Shown: positions 6,640 through 15,999, counted from the first letter of the stretch. The stretch: 64,000 nt of DNA from Rhodococcus sp. P-2 (GCF_016598535.1 NZ_CP066779.1:3286001-3350000), one strand, 5' to 3'. Translations and numbers: made by a program. Notes: a model not told the origin generated them from the sequence alone.

Positions 6640-8980
6640 TCGTGTCGATGACGGCGGTCAGAACCTTGACCGCGCCGTCCTTGTCCAGCGGATCGTTTCC
6701 GTTGCCGCACTTGGGTGAATAGACGCAGGACGGGCATCCGTGAGCGCACTCGCAGGACAGTATTGCGTCGCGCGTCGCGGTGAGCCATCGTGACAGTTCG
6801 CTGTGCCCCCGGTCGGCGAACCCGGCGCCGCCGGCATGACCGTCGTAGACGAAGACCGTCGGGAGTCCGGTGTCCGCGTGCATCGCCGTCGATACTCCGC
6901 CGATGTCTCCGCGGTCGCAGATCGCCACCAGCGGCAGCAGACCGATCGCGGCATGTTCGGCGGCATGTAATGATCCGGGGAACCGCTCGGGCGGCACCCC
7001 GATGGATTCGAGCAGTTCCGGTGTGACCGTGTACATCACTGCCCTGGTGGGCAAAGTGTGTGCGGGCATGTCGAGTTCGATCGAGTCGAGGACTTCACCC
7101 GAAGTCAACCGTCGTAGGTACCCGACGACTTGATGTGTCACCTCGACCTGAACGAGAGCGACGGCGATGTCGCCGTAGTTCTTGTGCTCGAGTTGTTCGG
7201 TGATCGTGATTTCGGTGGTCTCGCGAGCCGAGGTGGTCCAGTCCGGATTCTCGGTGTGTACCAATGCGAGTCCGACGTCGAGGTCCAGTTCATCGACGAC
7301 ATAGGTCTCGCCTTGATGAATGTGCACGGCACCGGGATGAACTGTGGCCGGAGCGCGGCCCGCATCGACAGTACCGAGCATCCGGCCGGATTCACCGTCG
7401 ACAATGGCCACCTGAGTTCCGATACCGCCGCGAATGTCCAGAGAGCCGTGGGGGTTCGAATCGGCGGTGACGAACCATCCGTGCTTTCGGCGCCGGATCT
7501 TGCCTTCCTCCGACAGTCTGGTGAGAACCTCGAGAGCGCCGAATGCGTCCACCTCGGCATCGGAGAGTGGGAGTTCCATTGCAGCACAGAGCAGTTGTGG
7601 GCCCAGGACGTACGGATTTCCGGGATCTGTCACCGTCGCCTCGACGGGTTTGTCCAGTACCGCCGACGGATGGTGAACGAGGTAGGTGTCGAGTGGATCG
7701 TCGCGTGCGATCAACACGACGAGTGAACCCTCGCCGCGTCGCCCCGAGCGACCGGCTTGCTGCCAGAACGAGGCGACGGTGCCCGGGAAGCCCGCCACGA
7801 CAACGGCGTCGAGGCCTGCGATGTCGACGCCGAGCTCCAGTGCGTTGGTGGTGGCTGCGCCCAGCAGTGTGCCGTCGGCGAGTGCAGCTTCCAGTTCGCG
7901 ACGGTCCTCGGCCAGATATCCGGCGCGATACGACGCGACTCGCTCGGCGAGGTCCGGGTCCACCTCGGCGAGTAGACGTTTGGTGGCCATCGCGGTCAGT
8001 TCGGCGCCGCGGCGGGAGCGGACGAAGGTGAGAGTACGGGCGCCTTCGATCATGAGGTCCGCCATGATCCGGGCTGCTTCCGCGCCCGCGGGACGTCGTA
8101 CCGGGCTACCGTTTTCGCCGGTCAATGCCTCGAGTAGCGGCGGCTCCCACAGTGCGACGGTGCGTGGGCCGTGCGGCGATCCGTCTTCCGTGACCTCGGT
8201 GCAGTGTGCGCCTATGAGCCGCGAGGCCGCCGCGCCGGGATCTGCTGTGGTCGCGCTGGCCAGGATGAAGGTAGGTTCGGCGCCGTAACGGGCTGCAATT
8301 CTGCGTAGTCGCCGGATCACGAGCGCGACGTTGGACCCGAAGACTCCCCTGTAGGAGTGGCATTCGTCGATGATCACGTATTTCAGGTTGCGGAAGAAGT
8401 GCGCCCATCGCTGATGGGTGCGGAGCAGCGAAATGTGGATCATGTCGGGGTTGGTGAAGAGCCAGCGTGAGTTCTCGCGTGCCCAGGTGCGGAGTTCCTG
8501 CGAGGTGTCGCCGTCGTACGCACTGGCGTTCGTGCTGCGAAGTTCGACGTCGAAGTCAGTGAGGGACAGCACTGCTCGCAGTTGATCCGAGCCCAGCGCT
8601 TTGGTGGGAGAGAGGTACAGGGCAGTTGCGAGCGGATCGGTCGCCATGGCCGTCAGCACCGGGAGTTGGTATGCCAGTGACTTACCCGACGCCGTTCCGG
8701 TGGCCACGACCACGTGTTTTCCCTCGTACGCGAGGTCGGCGGCCTCACTCTGGTGGATCCACGGGGACCGCACGCTGTGCTCGGCGAGCGCGCGGACGAC
8801 GCTGGGGTGCACCCACTCCGGCCATTCGGTGAACTCGGCTACGCGAGCAGGCAACTGCGCGGTGAACATCAGTGGTTTTTCGCTTCCACTGACCCCGGCG
8901 ACGACGCGATCGAGCAGCATCTGCCCGTAGGTCTCGCCAGGCTTCCCTCCCGGGGCGGGGATCGGGGAAGGTGCGTTCAC
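6632..8980 (-). CDS. DEAD/DEAH-box helicase with DUF1998-type C-terminal zinc region
   Basis: A 782-aa superfamily 2 helicase of the actinobacterial type adjacent to Tad genes (Rv3649). It shows motif I ATGTASGKS, the DEAH-like box DECH (IIDECHSYRG), motif III SATT, and motif VI QQAGRSGRRGEGS. The C-terminus has the cysteine cluster CECAHGCPSCVYSPKCGN typical of DUF1998 domains in MrfA-like repair helicases. The family makes DNA repair a reasonable inference. The GTG start at 8980 gives MNAPSPIP. It runs opposite to the Tad operon and away from cspA. Confidence 0.87.
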   Translation of the reverse strand: MNAPSPIPAPGGKPGETYGQMLLDRVVAGVSGSEKPLMFTAQLPARVAEFTEWPEWVHPSVVRALAEHSVRSPWIHQSEAADLAYEGKHVVVATGTASGKSLAYQLPVLTAMATDPLATALYLSPTKALGSDQLRAVLSLTDFDVELRSTNASAYDGDTSQELRTWARENSRWLFTNPDMIHISLLRTHQRWAHFFRNLKYVIIDECHSYRGVFGSNVALVIRRLRRIAARYGAEPTFILASATTADPGAAASRLIGAHCTEVTEDGSPHGPRTVALWEPPLLEALTGENGSPVRRPAGAEAARIMADLMIEGARTLTFVRSRRGAELTAMATKRLLAEVDPDLAERVASYRAGYLAEDRRELEAALADGTLLGAATTNALELGVDIAGLDAVVVAGFPGTVASFWQQAGRSGRRGEGSLVVLIARDDPLDTYLVHHPSAVLDKPVEATVTDPGNPYVLGPQLLCAAMELPLSDAEVDAFGALEVLTRLSEEGKIRRRKHGWFVTADSNPHGSLDIRGGIGTQVAIVDGESGRMLGTVDAGRAPATVHPGAVHIHQGETYVVDELDLDVGLALVHTENPDWTTSARETTEITITEQLEHKNYGDIAVALVQVEVTHQVVGYLRRLTSGEVLDSIELDMPAHTLPTRAVMYTVTPELLESIGVPPERFPGSLHAAEHAAIGLLPLVAICDRGDIGGVSTAMHADTGLPTVFVYDGHAGGAGFADRGHSELSRWLTATRDAILSCECAHGCPSCVYSPKCGNGNDPLDKDGAVKVLTAVIDTIS

Positions 8981-9376
8981 GTGACTCTCCGGGCTCGGCG
9001 TTGGGGTGTGGCGGCAATCGGAAACTGTCGCTACCTGCAGTTTTGATGATACGCAACGGCCGATGGTCTTGGTGGAACCGGGTGGTCGGCGCGCAAGCGG
9101 GAAACCACGATCGTGGGCTGTTTTTCTCGTAGCGAACTTTTAACGTTTTTAGTTCCCTTTTCGACTGTTGTGCACGCGGAGAACATGGTTGACTGACAAT
9201 CGGTCGCAGCTTCTGTGTTCGTAGGCTTGAGAAAGTGCACGCTCGCAGGATCGTTGTTGCGAGCGCGGTGCTCTGCCTTTCCTGAGGGGGAAATAAAGAC
9301 GTACAGCGGTCGGAACCGGCCCGGTGGACTGTAAGGGCTGTTCACCGAATCCGGTGTTAGAAAGAGAAGGAAAAGC
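8981..9376 (+). promoter_or_regulatory. Long cspA upstream region / probable 5' leader
   Basis: A 396-bp gap between the divergent helicase and cspA. It contains AT-rich tracts (about 9120-9160, TTTTTCTCG, TTAACGTTTTTAG) and ends with the purine-rich RBS GAAAGAGAAGGAAAAGC before the ATG. Long structured leaders are common for cold-shock genes. I see no credible ORF and no single promoter that stands out. Confidence 0.35.
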
Positions 9377-9580
9377 ATGGCACAGGGCACTGTGAAGTGG
9401 TTCAACGCTGAAAAGGGCTTCGGCTTCATCGCTCCCGAAGACGGTTCCGCAGACGTCTTCGTTCACTACTCCGAAATTCAGGGCAACGGCTTCCGTACCC
9501 TCGAGGAGAACCAGCGTGTGGAGTTCGAGGTCGGCCAGGGCACCAAGGGTCCCCAGGCTACCGGCGTTCGCGCGGTCTGA
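9377..9580 (+). CDS. cspA: Cold-shock protein CspA
   Basis: A 67-aa OB-fold cold-shock protein with both RNA-binding motifs, KGFGFI (RNP1) and VFVHY (RNP2), and the standard start [16 protein letters not shown]. It acts as an RNA chaperone in the cytoplasm. Length and sequence are typical of actinobacterial CspA (Rv3648c). The ATG follows a purine-rich RBS. A strong hairpin terminator lies 40 bp downstream, so it is probably transcribed alone. Confidence 0.96.
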   Translation: MAQGTVKWFNAEKGFGFIAPEDGSADVFVHYSEIQGNGFRTLEENQRVEFEVGQGTKGPQATGVRAV

Positions 9581-9619
9581 TTTTTCCGCTCACTCGCTGA
9601 GCGATTAGTTCGGACAGTA

Positions 9620-9655
9620 TTTGTCCCCCATCGCACCCGTGCGGTGGGGGACAAA
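9620..9655 (+). terminator. cspA terminator
   Basis: Perfect 11-bp inverted repeat TTTGTCCCCCA/TGGGGGACAAA (9620-9630, 9645-9655) with an inner GCAC/GTGC pairing, followed by TCTTTT. A textbook intrinsic terminator 40 bp after the cspA stop. Confidence 0.85.
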
Positions 9656-9775
9656 TCTTTTCGGGCTGATTCAGTACTTTCTCTGTCCGATGTAATACAC
9701 GCAGCGGTTCGACCACGGCCGGTCGTCGGCCGGTCGTCTATGCCGTCACTGCCTTCGTGGCTTACGTTTCACTCT

Positions 9776-10360
9776 GTGAGCCAACTGTCCTTTTTCTCTG
9801 CCGAGTCGATTCCACCTGCCGTGACGGACCTCGCCGGAATGCTGGCCGGACCAGGTCAGGTCGTGACCTCGGAGGACCGCGCCCGGATCTCGATCGTCGT
9901 GGATCGGGACTGGAGGGCGCAGGCCGTTGCGGAGTTGATCGCGCAGTGCGGACTCGGGGCCGAGGTGACGCGCAGCGAAGAAGGCAGCCCACTCGTCCGA
10001 ACTCAGTCGACCCCCGCACTCCTTCCGCTGTCCGTGCAGTGGACCAAGGGAGCAGTGAAGGCGGTGCCGGTCGGTTGGGTACCGAACTCCCGCCAACTCC
10101 GGGTGTGGGCCGTCGCGGCCGGCCGGCTCGAAGAAGGGGGCGAGCGATTCGTGTTCGGCCTCGACCCCCATGCCAAGGAGACGCACGCACCGCTCGCTCA
10201 GGCCTTGATGCGAGTGGGTATCGCGCCGACCCAACTGGGTAACCGGACACCGGGCCCGGGGCTCCGTGTGTCGGGAAAGAAGAGACTGACAAAGCTCGTC
10301 GAATACCTCGGTGAGGCGCCGAAACACGTCGACACTTCGGTCGCCTGGCCACACGTCTGA
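9776..10360 (+). CDS. Conserved hypothetical protein (Rv3647c-type)
   Basis: A 194-aa protein conserved between cspA and topA in mycolata (Rv3647c position). No catalytic motif is visible. The sequence holds an alternating region (VTSEDRARISIVVDRDWRAQAV) and a basic C-terminal segment (RVSGKKRLTKLVEYLG). The GTG at 9776 (VSQLSFFS) gives a length close to the mycobacterial protein; ATG 9740 and GTG 9644 are alternatives, but 9644 lies inside the cspA terminator. The cytoplasmic role is unknown. Confidence 0.65.
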   Translation: MSQLSFFSAESIPPAVTDLAGMLAGPGQVVTSEDRARISIVVDRDWRAQAVAELIAQCGLGAEVTRSEEGSPLVRTQSTPALLPLSVQWTKGAVKAVPVGWVPNSRQLRVWAVAAGRLEEGGERFVFGLDPHAKETHAPLAQALMRVGIAPTQLGNRTPGPGLRVSGKKRLTKLVEYLGEAPKHVDTSVAWPHV

Positions 10361-10409
10361 CGGTGCTCATGCCGCGTGTCCGACGGTGATCATGCCGCGT
10401 GTCCGACGG
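10351..10409 (+). repeat. Short tandem repeat, 23-bp unit, about 2.6 copies
   Basis: Copy A 10351-10373 (overlapping the stop codon at 10358-10360), copy B 10374-10396 and partial copy C 10397-10409. B and C share 13 identical bases (GCGTGTCCGACGG); A and B match at 19-20 of 23 positions. It lies upstream of topA. Confidence 0.7.
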
Positions 10410-10552
10410 AGCCCATACTGTACTGATCTGCACGAATGTCTTGCGGGTATGTCACTCTGTAAAGAGAGACACGGGGTATAACTTGCTCCACACGTCTAGT
10501 TCTGAAGATCTGCCGACGGCAGTGAACGTCCAAAGGAAGGCTCGGGCAGCAG

Positions 10553-13489
10553 GTGGCTAAAGCGGACAACGGCAGCGGTCAGGGAGCGTCCGGTAACCCT
10601 CGTCGCCTCGTGATCGTCGAGTCACCGACCAAGGCGCGCAAAATCGCTCCCTACCTCGGTAAGGACTACGTCGTAGAGGCATCGGTCGGTCACATTCGCG
10701 ACCTGCCGCGAGGCGCAGCAGACGTTCCGGCCAAGTACAAGGGCGAGTCGTGGGCCCGTCTCGGCGTCAACGTCGATCACGACTTCGAGCCGCTCTATGT
10801 CGTGAGCCCGGAAAAGAAGGGCAAGGTCGCCGAACTCAAGTCTCTGTTGAAGGACGCCGACGAGCTCTTCCTCGCAACTGACCCCGACCGCGAGGGCGAG
10901 GCAATCGCCTGGCATCTCCTCGAGACTCTCAAGCCCAAGATTCCGGTTCGTCGAATGGTCTTCCACGAGATCACCGAGCCGGCAATCCGTGCCGCTGCCG
11001 AAGACACCCGCGAACTCGACACCGACCTCGTCGACGCTCAGGAAACCCGCCGCATCCTCGACCGTCTCTACGGTTACGAGGTCAGCCCGGTTCTCTGGAA
11101 GAAGGTCATGCCGAAGCTGTCGGCCGGACGCGTCCAGTCGGTGGCCACTCGCGTCATCGTCCAGCGTGAACGCGAGCGCATGGCGTTCAAGTCGGCGTCG
11201 TACTGGGACATTTCCGCGACGCTCGACGCCGGTGCAGAGGCCAGCCCGCGTAGTTTCGGTGCTCGCCTGGTCTCCGTCGACGGTTCGCGTGTCGCCTCCG
11301 GTCGCGATTTCGGAGCTGACGGAAAGCTCAAGGGCAGCGCGGTCACCGTGCTCGACGAGGCGTACGCCCGTCGTCTCGCGGAAGCGTTGCAGGGCGTCGA
11401 CCTCACGGTTTCCTCCGCCGAGGACAAGCCGTACACGCGCAAGCCTTACCCGCCGTTCATGACGTCGACGCTCCAGCAGGAAGCCGGACGCAAACTTCGT
11501 TTCACGTCCGAACGCGCCATGCGCATCGCACAGCGTCTGTACGAAAACGGCTACATCACCTACATGCGTACCGACTCGACGACGCTCTCGGAGTCGGCGA
11601 TCGCAGCCGCTCGTGCGCAGGCCACCGAGTTGTACGGTCCGGAATACGTGCATCCGACGCCGCGTCAGTACACCCGCAAGGTCAAGAACGCGCAGGAAGC
11701 GCACGAGGCGATCCGCCCCGCCGGCGACGTGTTCCAGACCCCGGGTCAGCTGCACTCCAAGCTCGATTCCGACGAGTTCAAGCTGTACGAACTGATCTGG
11801 CAGCGGACCGTCGCTTCGCAGATGGCCGACGCCCGCGGTACGACGCTGACGCTCCGTATCTCCGGCACGGCAGGTACCGGCGAGGACTGCACGTTCTCCG
11901 CTTCGGGTCGCACCATCGTGTTCGCCGGCTTCCTCAAGGCTTACGTCGAAAGCGTCGACGAGGAGGCCGGCGGTCAGTCCGACGACGCCGAATCCAGGCT
12001 TCCGGTACTGGTCAAGGGCCAGGAAGTCACGGCCACCAAGCTCGATCCGGACGGGCACAGCACCAACCCGCCCGCCCGCTACACAGAAGCCAGCCTGATC
12101 AAGACGCTCGAAGAACTCGGCATCGGCCGTCCTTCGACGTACTCGTCGATCATCAAGACCATCCTCGATCGCGGATACGTCTACAAACGTGGCAGCGCGC
12201 TGGTTCCGTCCTGGGTGGCGTTTGCCGTCATCGGACTGCTCGAGGTGCACTTCGGCCGGCTGGTCGACTTCGACTTCACCGCCGGAATGGAAGACGACCT
12301 CGACGCGATCGCCGGCGGCCGTGAGCAGCGTGGCAACTGGCTGAGCAGCTTCTACTTCGGTGGCGAGACAGGCGCTGAAGGTTCGGTGGCCCGCGAGGGC
12401 GGGCTGAAGAAGATGGTCGGCGTCAACCTCGAGGAGATCGACGCTCGCGAGGTCAACTCCATCCGTCTCTTCGACGACGCCGAGGGCCGCGAGGTTCACG
12501 TGCGTGTCGGCCGGTTCGGCCCGTATCTCGAGCGCATGGTTCAGAATCCGGACGATCCCGAAGGCGATCTGATCTCGCAGCGGGCAAATCTTCCCGACGA
12601 CCTGCCGCCGGACGAGCTCACTCCCGAGTACGCCGAGAAGTTGTTCTCGACGCCTCAAGAGGGCCGCAAGCTGGGCGTCGACCCGTTGACGGGCCACGAG
12701 ATCGTCGCGAAGGAAGGCCGCTTCGGCCCCTACGTGACCGAAATCCTGCCCGAACCGCCGGCAGAGCCGGAACCGGACATCGTTCCCGTCTCCGCTCCCG
12801 AGCCGGAGGAAATCAGTTCGGGCAGCACTAAGACTGCGGTGAAGAAGGCCGCGGCCAAGAAGGCGCCGGCGAAGAAGGCTGCCAAGAAGGTCGCGGGTCC
12901 CAAGCCGCGGACCGGATCGCTGCTCAAGTCCATGGACTTGGCGACGATCACCTTGGAAGATGCGCTCCGTTTGCTCTCGCTTCCTCGCGTCGTCGGTGTC
13001 GACCCCGAATCGAAGGAAGAGATCACGGCGCAGAACGGCCGATACGGTCCGTACCTGAAGAAGGGCACGGACTCGCGCTCGCTCGCCAACGAAGAGCAGA
13101 TGTTCACCGTCACGCTCGACGAGGCACTCAAGATCTACGCCGAGCCGAAGCGTCGTGGACGTCAGGCGTCGGCAACGCCTCCGCTGCGTGAGCTGGGTGT
13201 CGATCCGGTCAGCGAAAAGCCGATGGTGATCAAGGACGGCCGTTTCGGTCCGTACGTCACCGACGGCGAGACCAATGCCAGCCTTCGTAAGGACGACGAC
13301 GTCGAATCCATTTCCGATGCTCGTGCGTCGGAGTTGCTGGCTGATCGTCGTGCTCGCGGCCCGGTCAAGAAGAAGGCAGCGGCCAAGAAGGCCCCGGCAA
13401 AGAAGGCAGCTGCCAAGAAGACTGCAGCCAAGAAGGCTCCGGCAAAGAAGGCAGCAGCCAAGAAGGCTCCGGCGAAGAAGGACTCGTAA
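10553..13489 (+). CDS. topA: DNA topoisomerase I
   Basis: A 978-aa type IA topoisomerase that relaxes negatively supercoiled DNA. The Toprim domain starts with IVESPTKARKI (residues 21-31) and includes DPDREGEAIAW. The catalytic Tyr337 is in YITYMRTDST. The C-terminal third has four CRPT-type repeats (GRFGPYL/V motifs) instead of zinc fingers, as in mycobacteria, and ends in Lys/Ala/Pro-rich repeats (KKAAAKKAPAKK) that probably bind DNA non-specifically. The GTG start at 10553 gives MAKADNGSG. Spacing to holB is only 33 bp. Confidence 0.97.
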   Translation: MAKADNGSGQGASGNPRRLVIVESPTKARKIAPYLGKDYVVEASVGHIRDLPRGAADVPAKYKGESWARLGVNVDHDFEPLYVVSPEKKGKVAELKSLLKDADELFLATDPDREGEAIAWHLLETLKPKIPVRRMVFHEITEPAIRAAAEDTRELDTDLVDAQETRRILDRLYGYEVSPVLWKKVMPKLSAGRVQSVATRVIVQRERERMAFKSASYWDISATLDAGAEASPRSFGARLVSVDGSRVASGRDFGADGKLKGSAVTVLDEAYARRLAEALQGVDLTVSSAEDKPYTRKPYPPFMTSTLQQEAGRKLRFTSERAMRIAQRLYENGYITYMRTDSTTLSESAIAAARAQATELYGPEYVHPTPRQYTRKVKNAQEAHEAIRPAGDVFQTPGQLHSKLDSDEFKLYELIWQRTVASQMADARGTTLTLRISGTAGTGEDCTFSASGRTIVFAGFLKAYVESVDEEAGGQSDDAESRLPVLVKGQEVTATKLDPDGHSTNPPARYTEASLIKTLEELGIGRPSTYSSIIKTILDRGYVYKRGSALVPSWVAFAVIGLLEVHFGRLVDFDFTAGMEDDLDAIAGGREQRGNWLSSFYFGGETGAEGSVAREGGLKKMVGVNLEEIDAREVNSIRLFDDAEGREVHVRVGRFGPYLERMVQNPDDPEGDLISQRANLPDDLPPDELTPEYAEKLFSTPQEGRKLGVDPLTGHEIVAKEGRFGPYVTEILPEPPAEPEPDIVPVSAPEPEEISSGSTKTAVKKAAAKKAPAKKAAKKVAGPKPRTGSLLKSMDLATITLEDALRLLSLPRVVGVDPESKEEITAQNGRYGPYLKKGTDSRSLANEEQMFTVTLDEALKIYAEPKRRGRQASATPPLRELGVDPVSEKPMVIKDGRFGPYVTDGETNASLRKDDDVESISDARASELLADRRARGPVKKKAAAKKAPAKKAAAKKTAAKKAPAKKAAAKKAPAKKDS

Positions 13490-13494
13490 GTCTT

Positions 13495-13520
13495 CGTCGG
13501 TGCCGACGGTTAGGGTTTTT
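13495..13520 (+). terminator. Weak terminator-like hairpin between topA and holB
   Basis: CGTCGG-TG-CCGACG (13495-13508), a short hairpin, followed by GTTAGGGTTTTT. The stem is only 6 bp and holB begins at 13523, so it may be leaky or not functional. Confidence 0.3.
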
Positions 13521-13522
13521 GC

Positions 13523-14752
13523 ATGAGTACTGAAGTGGCCGAACGAGGTGTGTTCGGTCGGCTGGTTGGTCAGCACGACGTCGAGCAGAGCCTGCGCGAT
13601 GCCGCACTGTCGGCTCGTGGCGATTCCAGCGGCTCGGAGATGACTCACGCGTGGCTCTTCACCGGGCCACCCGGCTCAGGCCGTTCGGTGGCCGCTCTCT
13701 GCTTCGCCGCGGCCCTGCAGTGCACCTCCGACGGTGCACCAGGGTGCGGCGAGTGCCATGCGTGTACGACCACGATGGGCGGCACCCACGGTGACGTACG
13801 ACGGATCATCCCCGACGGCCTGAGCATCAGCGTCAAAGGCATGCGCGAGATAGTCAACATCGCTTCGCGGCGGCCGACGACAGGGCGATGGCAGGTCATC
13901 GTGGTCGAGGATGCCGATCGTTTGACCGAAGGCGCGGCCAACGCCCTCCTGAAGGTTGTCGAGGAGCCGCCGGACCGCACGGTCATCCTGCTCTGTGCGC
14001 CCACGACCGATCCCGAAGACATGTCTGTTACCTTGCGCTCGCGGTGCCGGCACATGCCGTTGGTGACGCCGTCCGTCGAATCGATCGCTCAGGTATTGAT
14101 CGACCGCGACGGGCTGGATCCCGAGCGGGCGAGAATCGCCGCATCGATCAGCGGCGGACATGTCGGGCGGGCTCGGCGTCTCGCCACTGACGAGAGCGCA
14201 CGGGACGAGCGTCAGCGTTCGCTGCGGCTAGCTGCCGACGCCATCGGGGCGTCGACGGCGTACAAGGCCGCAGAGAATTTGGTGAAGTCGATCGAGGCCG
14301 ACACCAAGGCGTTCTACGCCGAGCTCAAGGAACAGGAACTCGAAGAACTCAAGGTCGCGTTGGGCGGCGGTGGTACCGGCAAGGGAACGGCAGGGACTCT
14401 GCGCGGATCTGCTGGTCTGATCAAGGACCTCGAAGCGCGTCAGAAATCGCGCGACACCCGGGCCCGCCGTGATCTTCTCGACCGGACGCTGATCGATCTG
14501 GCCGGCATGTACAGGGATGCACTTTCGTGCTCACTGGGTTCGACGTCGACGGCGACCCATCCCGACATGGCCCGTCAGGCCGCCGAGCTCGCTGCCCGAA
14601 CGTCCCCGGAGGGGTTGCTCAAGTGCATCGAAGCGGTGCTCGAATGCCGCGAAGCTGTCGACTTCAACGTCAAGTTGCAGTGGGCGCTCGATGCGATGGT
14701 TGCCTCCATCGGAGCCGCTTTCCGACCCCCGTTTTCGCGATCCGGGGGTTGA
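13523..14752 (+). CDS. holB: DNA polymerase III subunit delta'
   Basis: A 409-aa clamp-loader subunit (Rv3644c-type). The N-terminal AAA domain has GPPGSGRS, in which the P-loop Lys is Arg, typical of non-hydrolysing delta'. A zinc module CTSDGAPGCGECHAC carries four Cys (about residues 72-86), and the LKVVEEPP segment is conserved in DnaX/HolB. The C-terminal half is helical with a charged stretch about 260-310. It works with delta and tau/gamma to load the beta clamp. It follows topA directly; the adenylate cyclase gene found here in M. tuberculosis (Rv3645) is absent. Confidence 0.92.
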   Translation: MSTEVAERGVFGRLVGQHDVEQSLRDAALSARGDSSGSEMTHAWLFTGPPGSGRSVAALCFAAALQCTSDGAPGCGECHACTTTMGGTHGDVRRIIPDGLSISVKGMREIVNIASRRPTTGRWQVIVVEDADRLTEGAANALLKVVEEPPDRTVILLCAPTTDPEDMSVTLRSRCRHMPLVTPSVESIAQVLIDRDGLDPERARIAASISGGHVGRARRLATDESARDERQRSLRLAADAIGASTAYKAAENLVKSIEADTKAFYAELKEQELEELKVALGGGGTGKGTAGTLRGSAGLIKDLEARQKSRDTRARRDLLDRTLIDLAGMYRDALSCSLGSTSTATHPDMARQAAELAARTSPEGLLKCIEAVLECREAVDFNVKLQWALDAMVASIGAAFRPPFSRSGG

Positions 14753-14782
14753 CCAGATAGACTCGCCACCGCCGAAAGGCAC

Positions 14783-14855
14783 GCTGCCTTAGCTCAGTCG
14801 GTAGAGCATTTCACTCGTAATGAAAAGGTCGAGAGTTCGATTCTCTCAGGCAGCT
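14783..14855 (+). tRNA. tRNA-Thr (anticodon CGT)
   Basis: A 73-nt cloverleaf. Acceptor GCTGCCT/AGGCAGC pairs exactly, D arm GCTC..GAGC, anticodon stem TTTCA/TGAAA with loop CTCGTAA (anticodon CGT at 14816-14818), and T arm GAGAG TTCGATT CTCTC. Discriminator T at 14855; CCA is not encoded. It decodes ACG. Confidence 0.95.
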
Positions 14856-14860
14856 CGGCC

Positions 14861-14897
14861 AAGAGCCCCACACCCGGAAATCCGGATGTGGGGCTCT
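14861..14897 (+). terminator. Terminator after tRNA-Thr
   Basis: An 18-bp stem with one mismatch (AAGAGCCCCACACCCGGA against TCCGGATGTGGGGCTCTT) and a 2-nt apical loop, followed by GTCGTTAG. It begins 6 bp after the tRNA. Confidence 0.8.
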
Positions 14898-14976
14898 TGT
14901 CGTTAGTTCTCAATTCTTGCGTATGTGCGGTTTATCCTGAGTTCGGCGAACACGTGCCTGAACAGGGGAGACCTCG

Positions 14977-15546
14977 ATGTCGGATCAGAACTGGGGACCG
15001 GACCAACCATCGCAGAATCAGCCGCCGTACGGACAGATGCCGCCGATGCCGCCGCAGGGTTATCAGCCGCCGACGCCCGCCTATCCGTACGCAACCTGGA
15101 TCTCTCGCGTGCTCGCGTCAATCCTCGACGGCTTTGTCGTTCCGCTCCCGGGTGTCATCCTCGCGATCATCGGGGCGGTGATCGCGTTCTCCGGATCCGA
15201 AGTGACCACATATGACGACGGCAGCGTGAGCGCGGAAGGCGGCAATCCGGTCGGCGTGATCGTCATGGTCGTCGGAATACTGGCGATCTTCTTGATCGAG
15301 GTGTGGAATCTCGTCTTCAGGCAAGGGAACACCGGACAGACGCTCGGCAAGAAGTGGCTGGGAATTTCGGTGATTCGGGAGTCCGACGGTGTACCTCTCG
15401 GCCCGGTGATGGCGCTGCTTCGTTGGATCATGATGGCGATCCTGGGTGGCGCCTGCTTCCTCAATTATCTCTGGCCGCTCTGGGACTCGAAGCATCAGTG
15501 CTGGCACGACATGGTGGTCAGGTCGGTAGTCGTTCGAGCGCGCTAG
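14977..15546 (+). CDS. RDD family membrane protein
   Basis: A 189-aa protein with a proline/glutamine-rich cytoplasmic N-terminus (residues 1-40), then an RDD domain. The conserved Arg and Asp occur in WISRVLASILDG, followed by three to four transmembrane helices and a C-terminal WPLWDSKHQCWHDMVVRSVVV, the usual RDD ending. Family members are poorly characterised; some act in ion or osmotic stress. The ATG is preceded by ACAGGGGAGACCTCG (RBS GGGGAG). It is followed by a DUF2752 gene on the same strand. Confidence 0.85.
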   Translation: MSDQNWGPDQPSQNQPPYGQMPPMPPQGYQPPTPAYPYATWISRVLASILDGFVVPLPGVILAIIGAVIAFSGSEVTTYDDGSVSAEGGNPVGVIVMVVGILAIFLIEVWNLVFRQGNTGQTLGKKWLGISVIRESDGVPLGPVMALLRWIMMAILGGACFLNYLWPLWDSKHQCWHDMVVRSVVVRAR

Positions 15547-15576
15547 TCGCTGCCGGGGTCTCTTACAGTGGGTGCC

Positions 15577-15999
15577 ATGGAGTTGGAAGCGGTCACACGT
15601 CGACGACGCGCGTTGGCCGCACCCGTCGGTGTTGCTGCAGTGGCGGTGACGGCCGCCGCAGTACTCCACTTCCGTGATCCCCACAGCGCGGGTAGTTACG
15701 GCGTTTGTCCGATGTACGCGTTGACGGGATTGTGGTGCCCGGCGTGTGGTGGCCTTCGTGCGGTCAACGACCTGACTAATCTGGATCTTGGCGCCGCAGT
15801 GTCCAGCAATGTCTTGATCGTGCCGTTTATCGCGGTCTTGGTGATCGCGTGGATCGGTTGGACAGTGCGCCGTTGGAAAGGCACGCGGGATCGCATGATC
15901 GTGCTTCGGCCGACTGTGACGATCGTGGTGCTCGGAGTTCTCGTTGCATTTACGGTTGTTCGAAACACCCCGTGGGGGAGCTGGCTCGCGCCGGCGTGA
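15577..15999 (+). CDS. DUF2752 membrane protein
   Basis: A 140-aa protein with three to four hydrophobic segments. It contains the family motif CPMYALTGLWCPACGGLRA (Cys-rich CPxCGxxR), which may bind metal or form a disulfide in the membrane. The ATG at 15577 is preferred to the GTG three codons earlier. It is part of a run of small plus-strand membrane genes (14977-16349). Function unknown. Confidence 0.8.
   Translation: MELEAVTRRRRALAAPVGVAAVAVTAAAVLHFRDPHSAGSYGVCPMYALTGLWCPACGGLRAVNDLTNLDLGAAVSSNVLIVPFIAVLVIAWIGWTVRRWKGTRDRMIVLRPTVTIVVLGVLVAFTVVRNTPWGSWLAPA

Noticed and set aside
12830-13489. Repetitive Lys/Ala-rich sequence that could suggest a repeat array
   Set aside because: The repeats encode the KKAAAKKAPAKK tail of topoisomerase I; they have no CRISPR-like unit and spacer organisation.
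10622-13648. A 1008-codon open frame antisense to topA
   Set aside because: It is antisense to a certain topoisomerase gene, and its composition (Arg, Leu, His, Asp rich) is that of a shadow frame in high-GC DNA.
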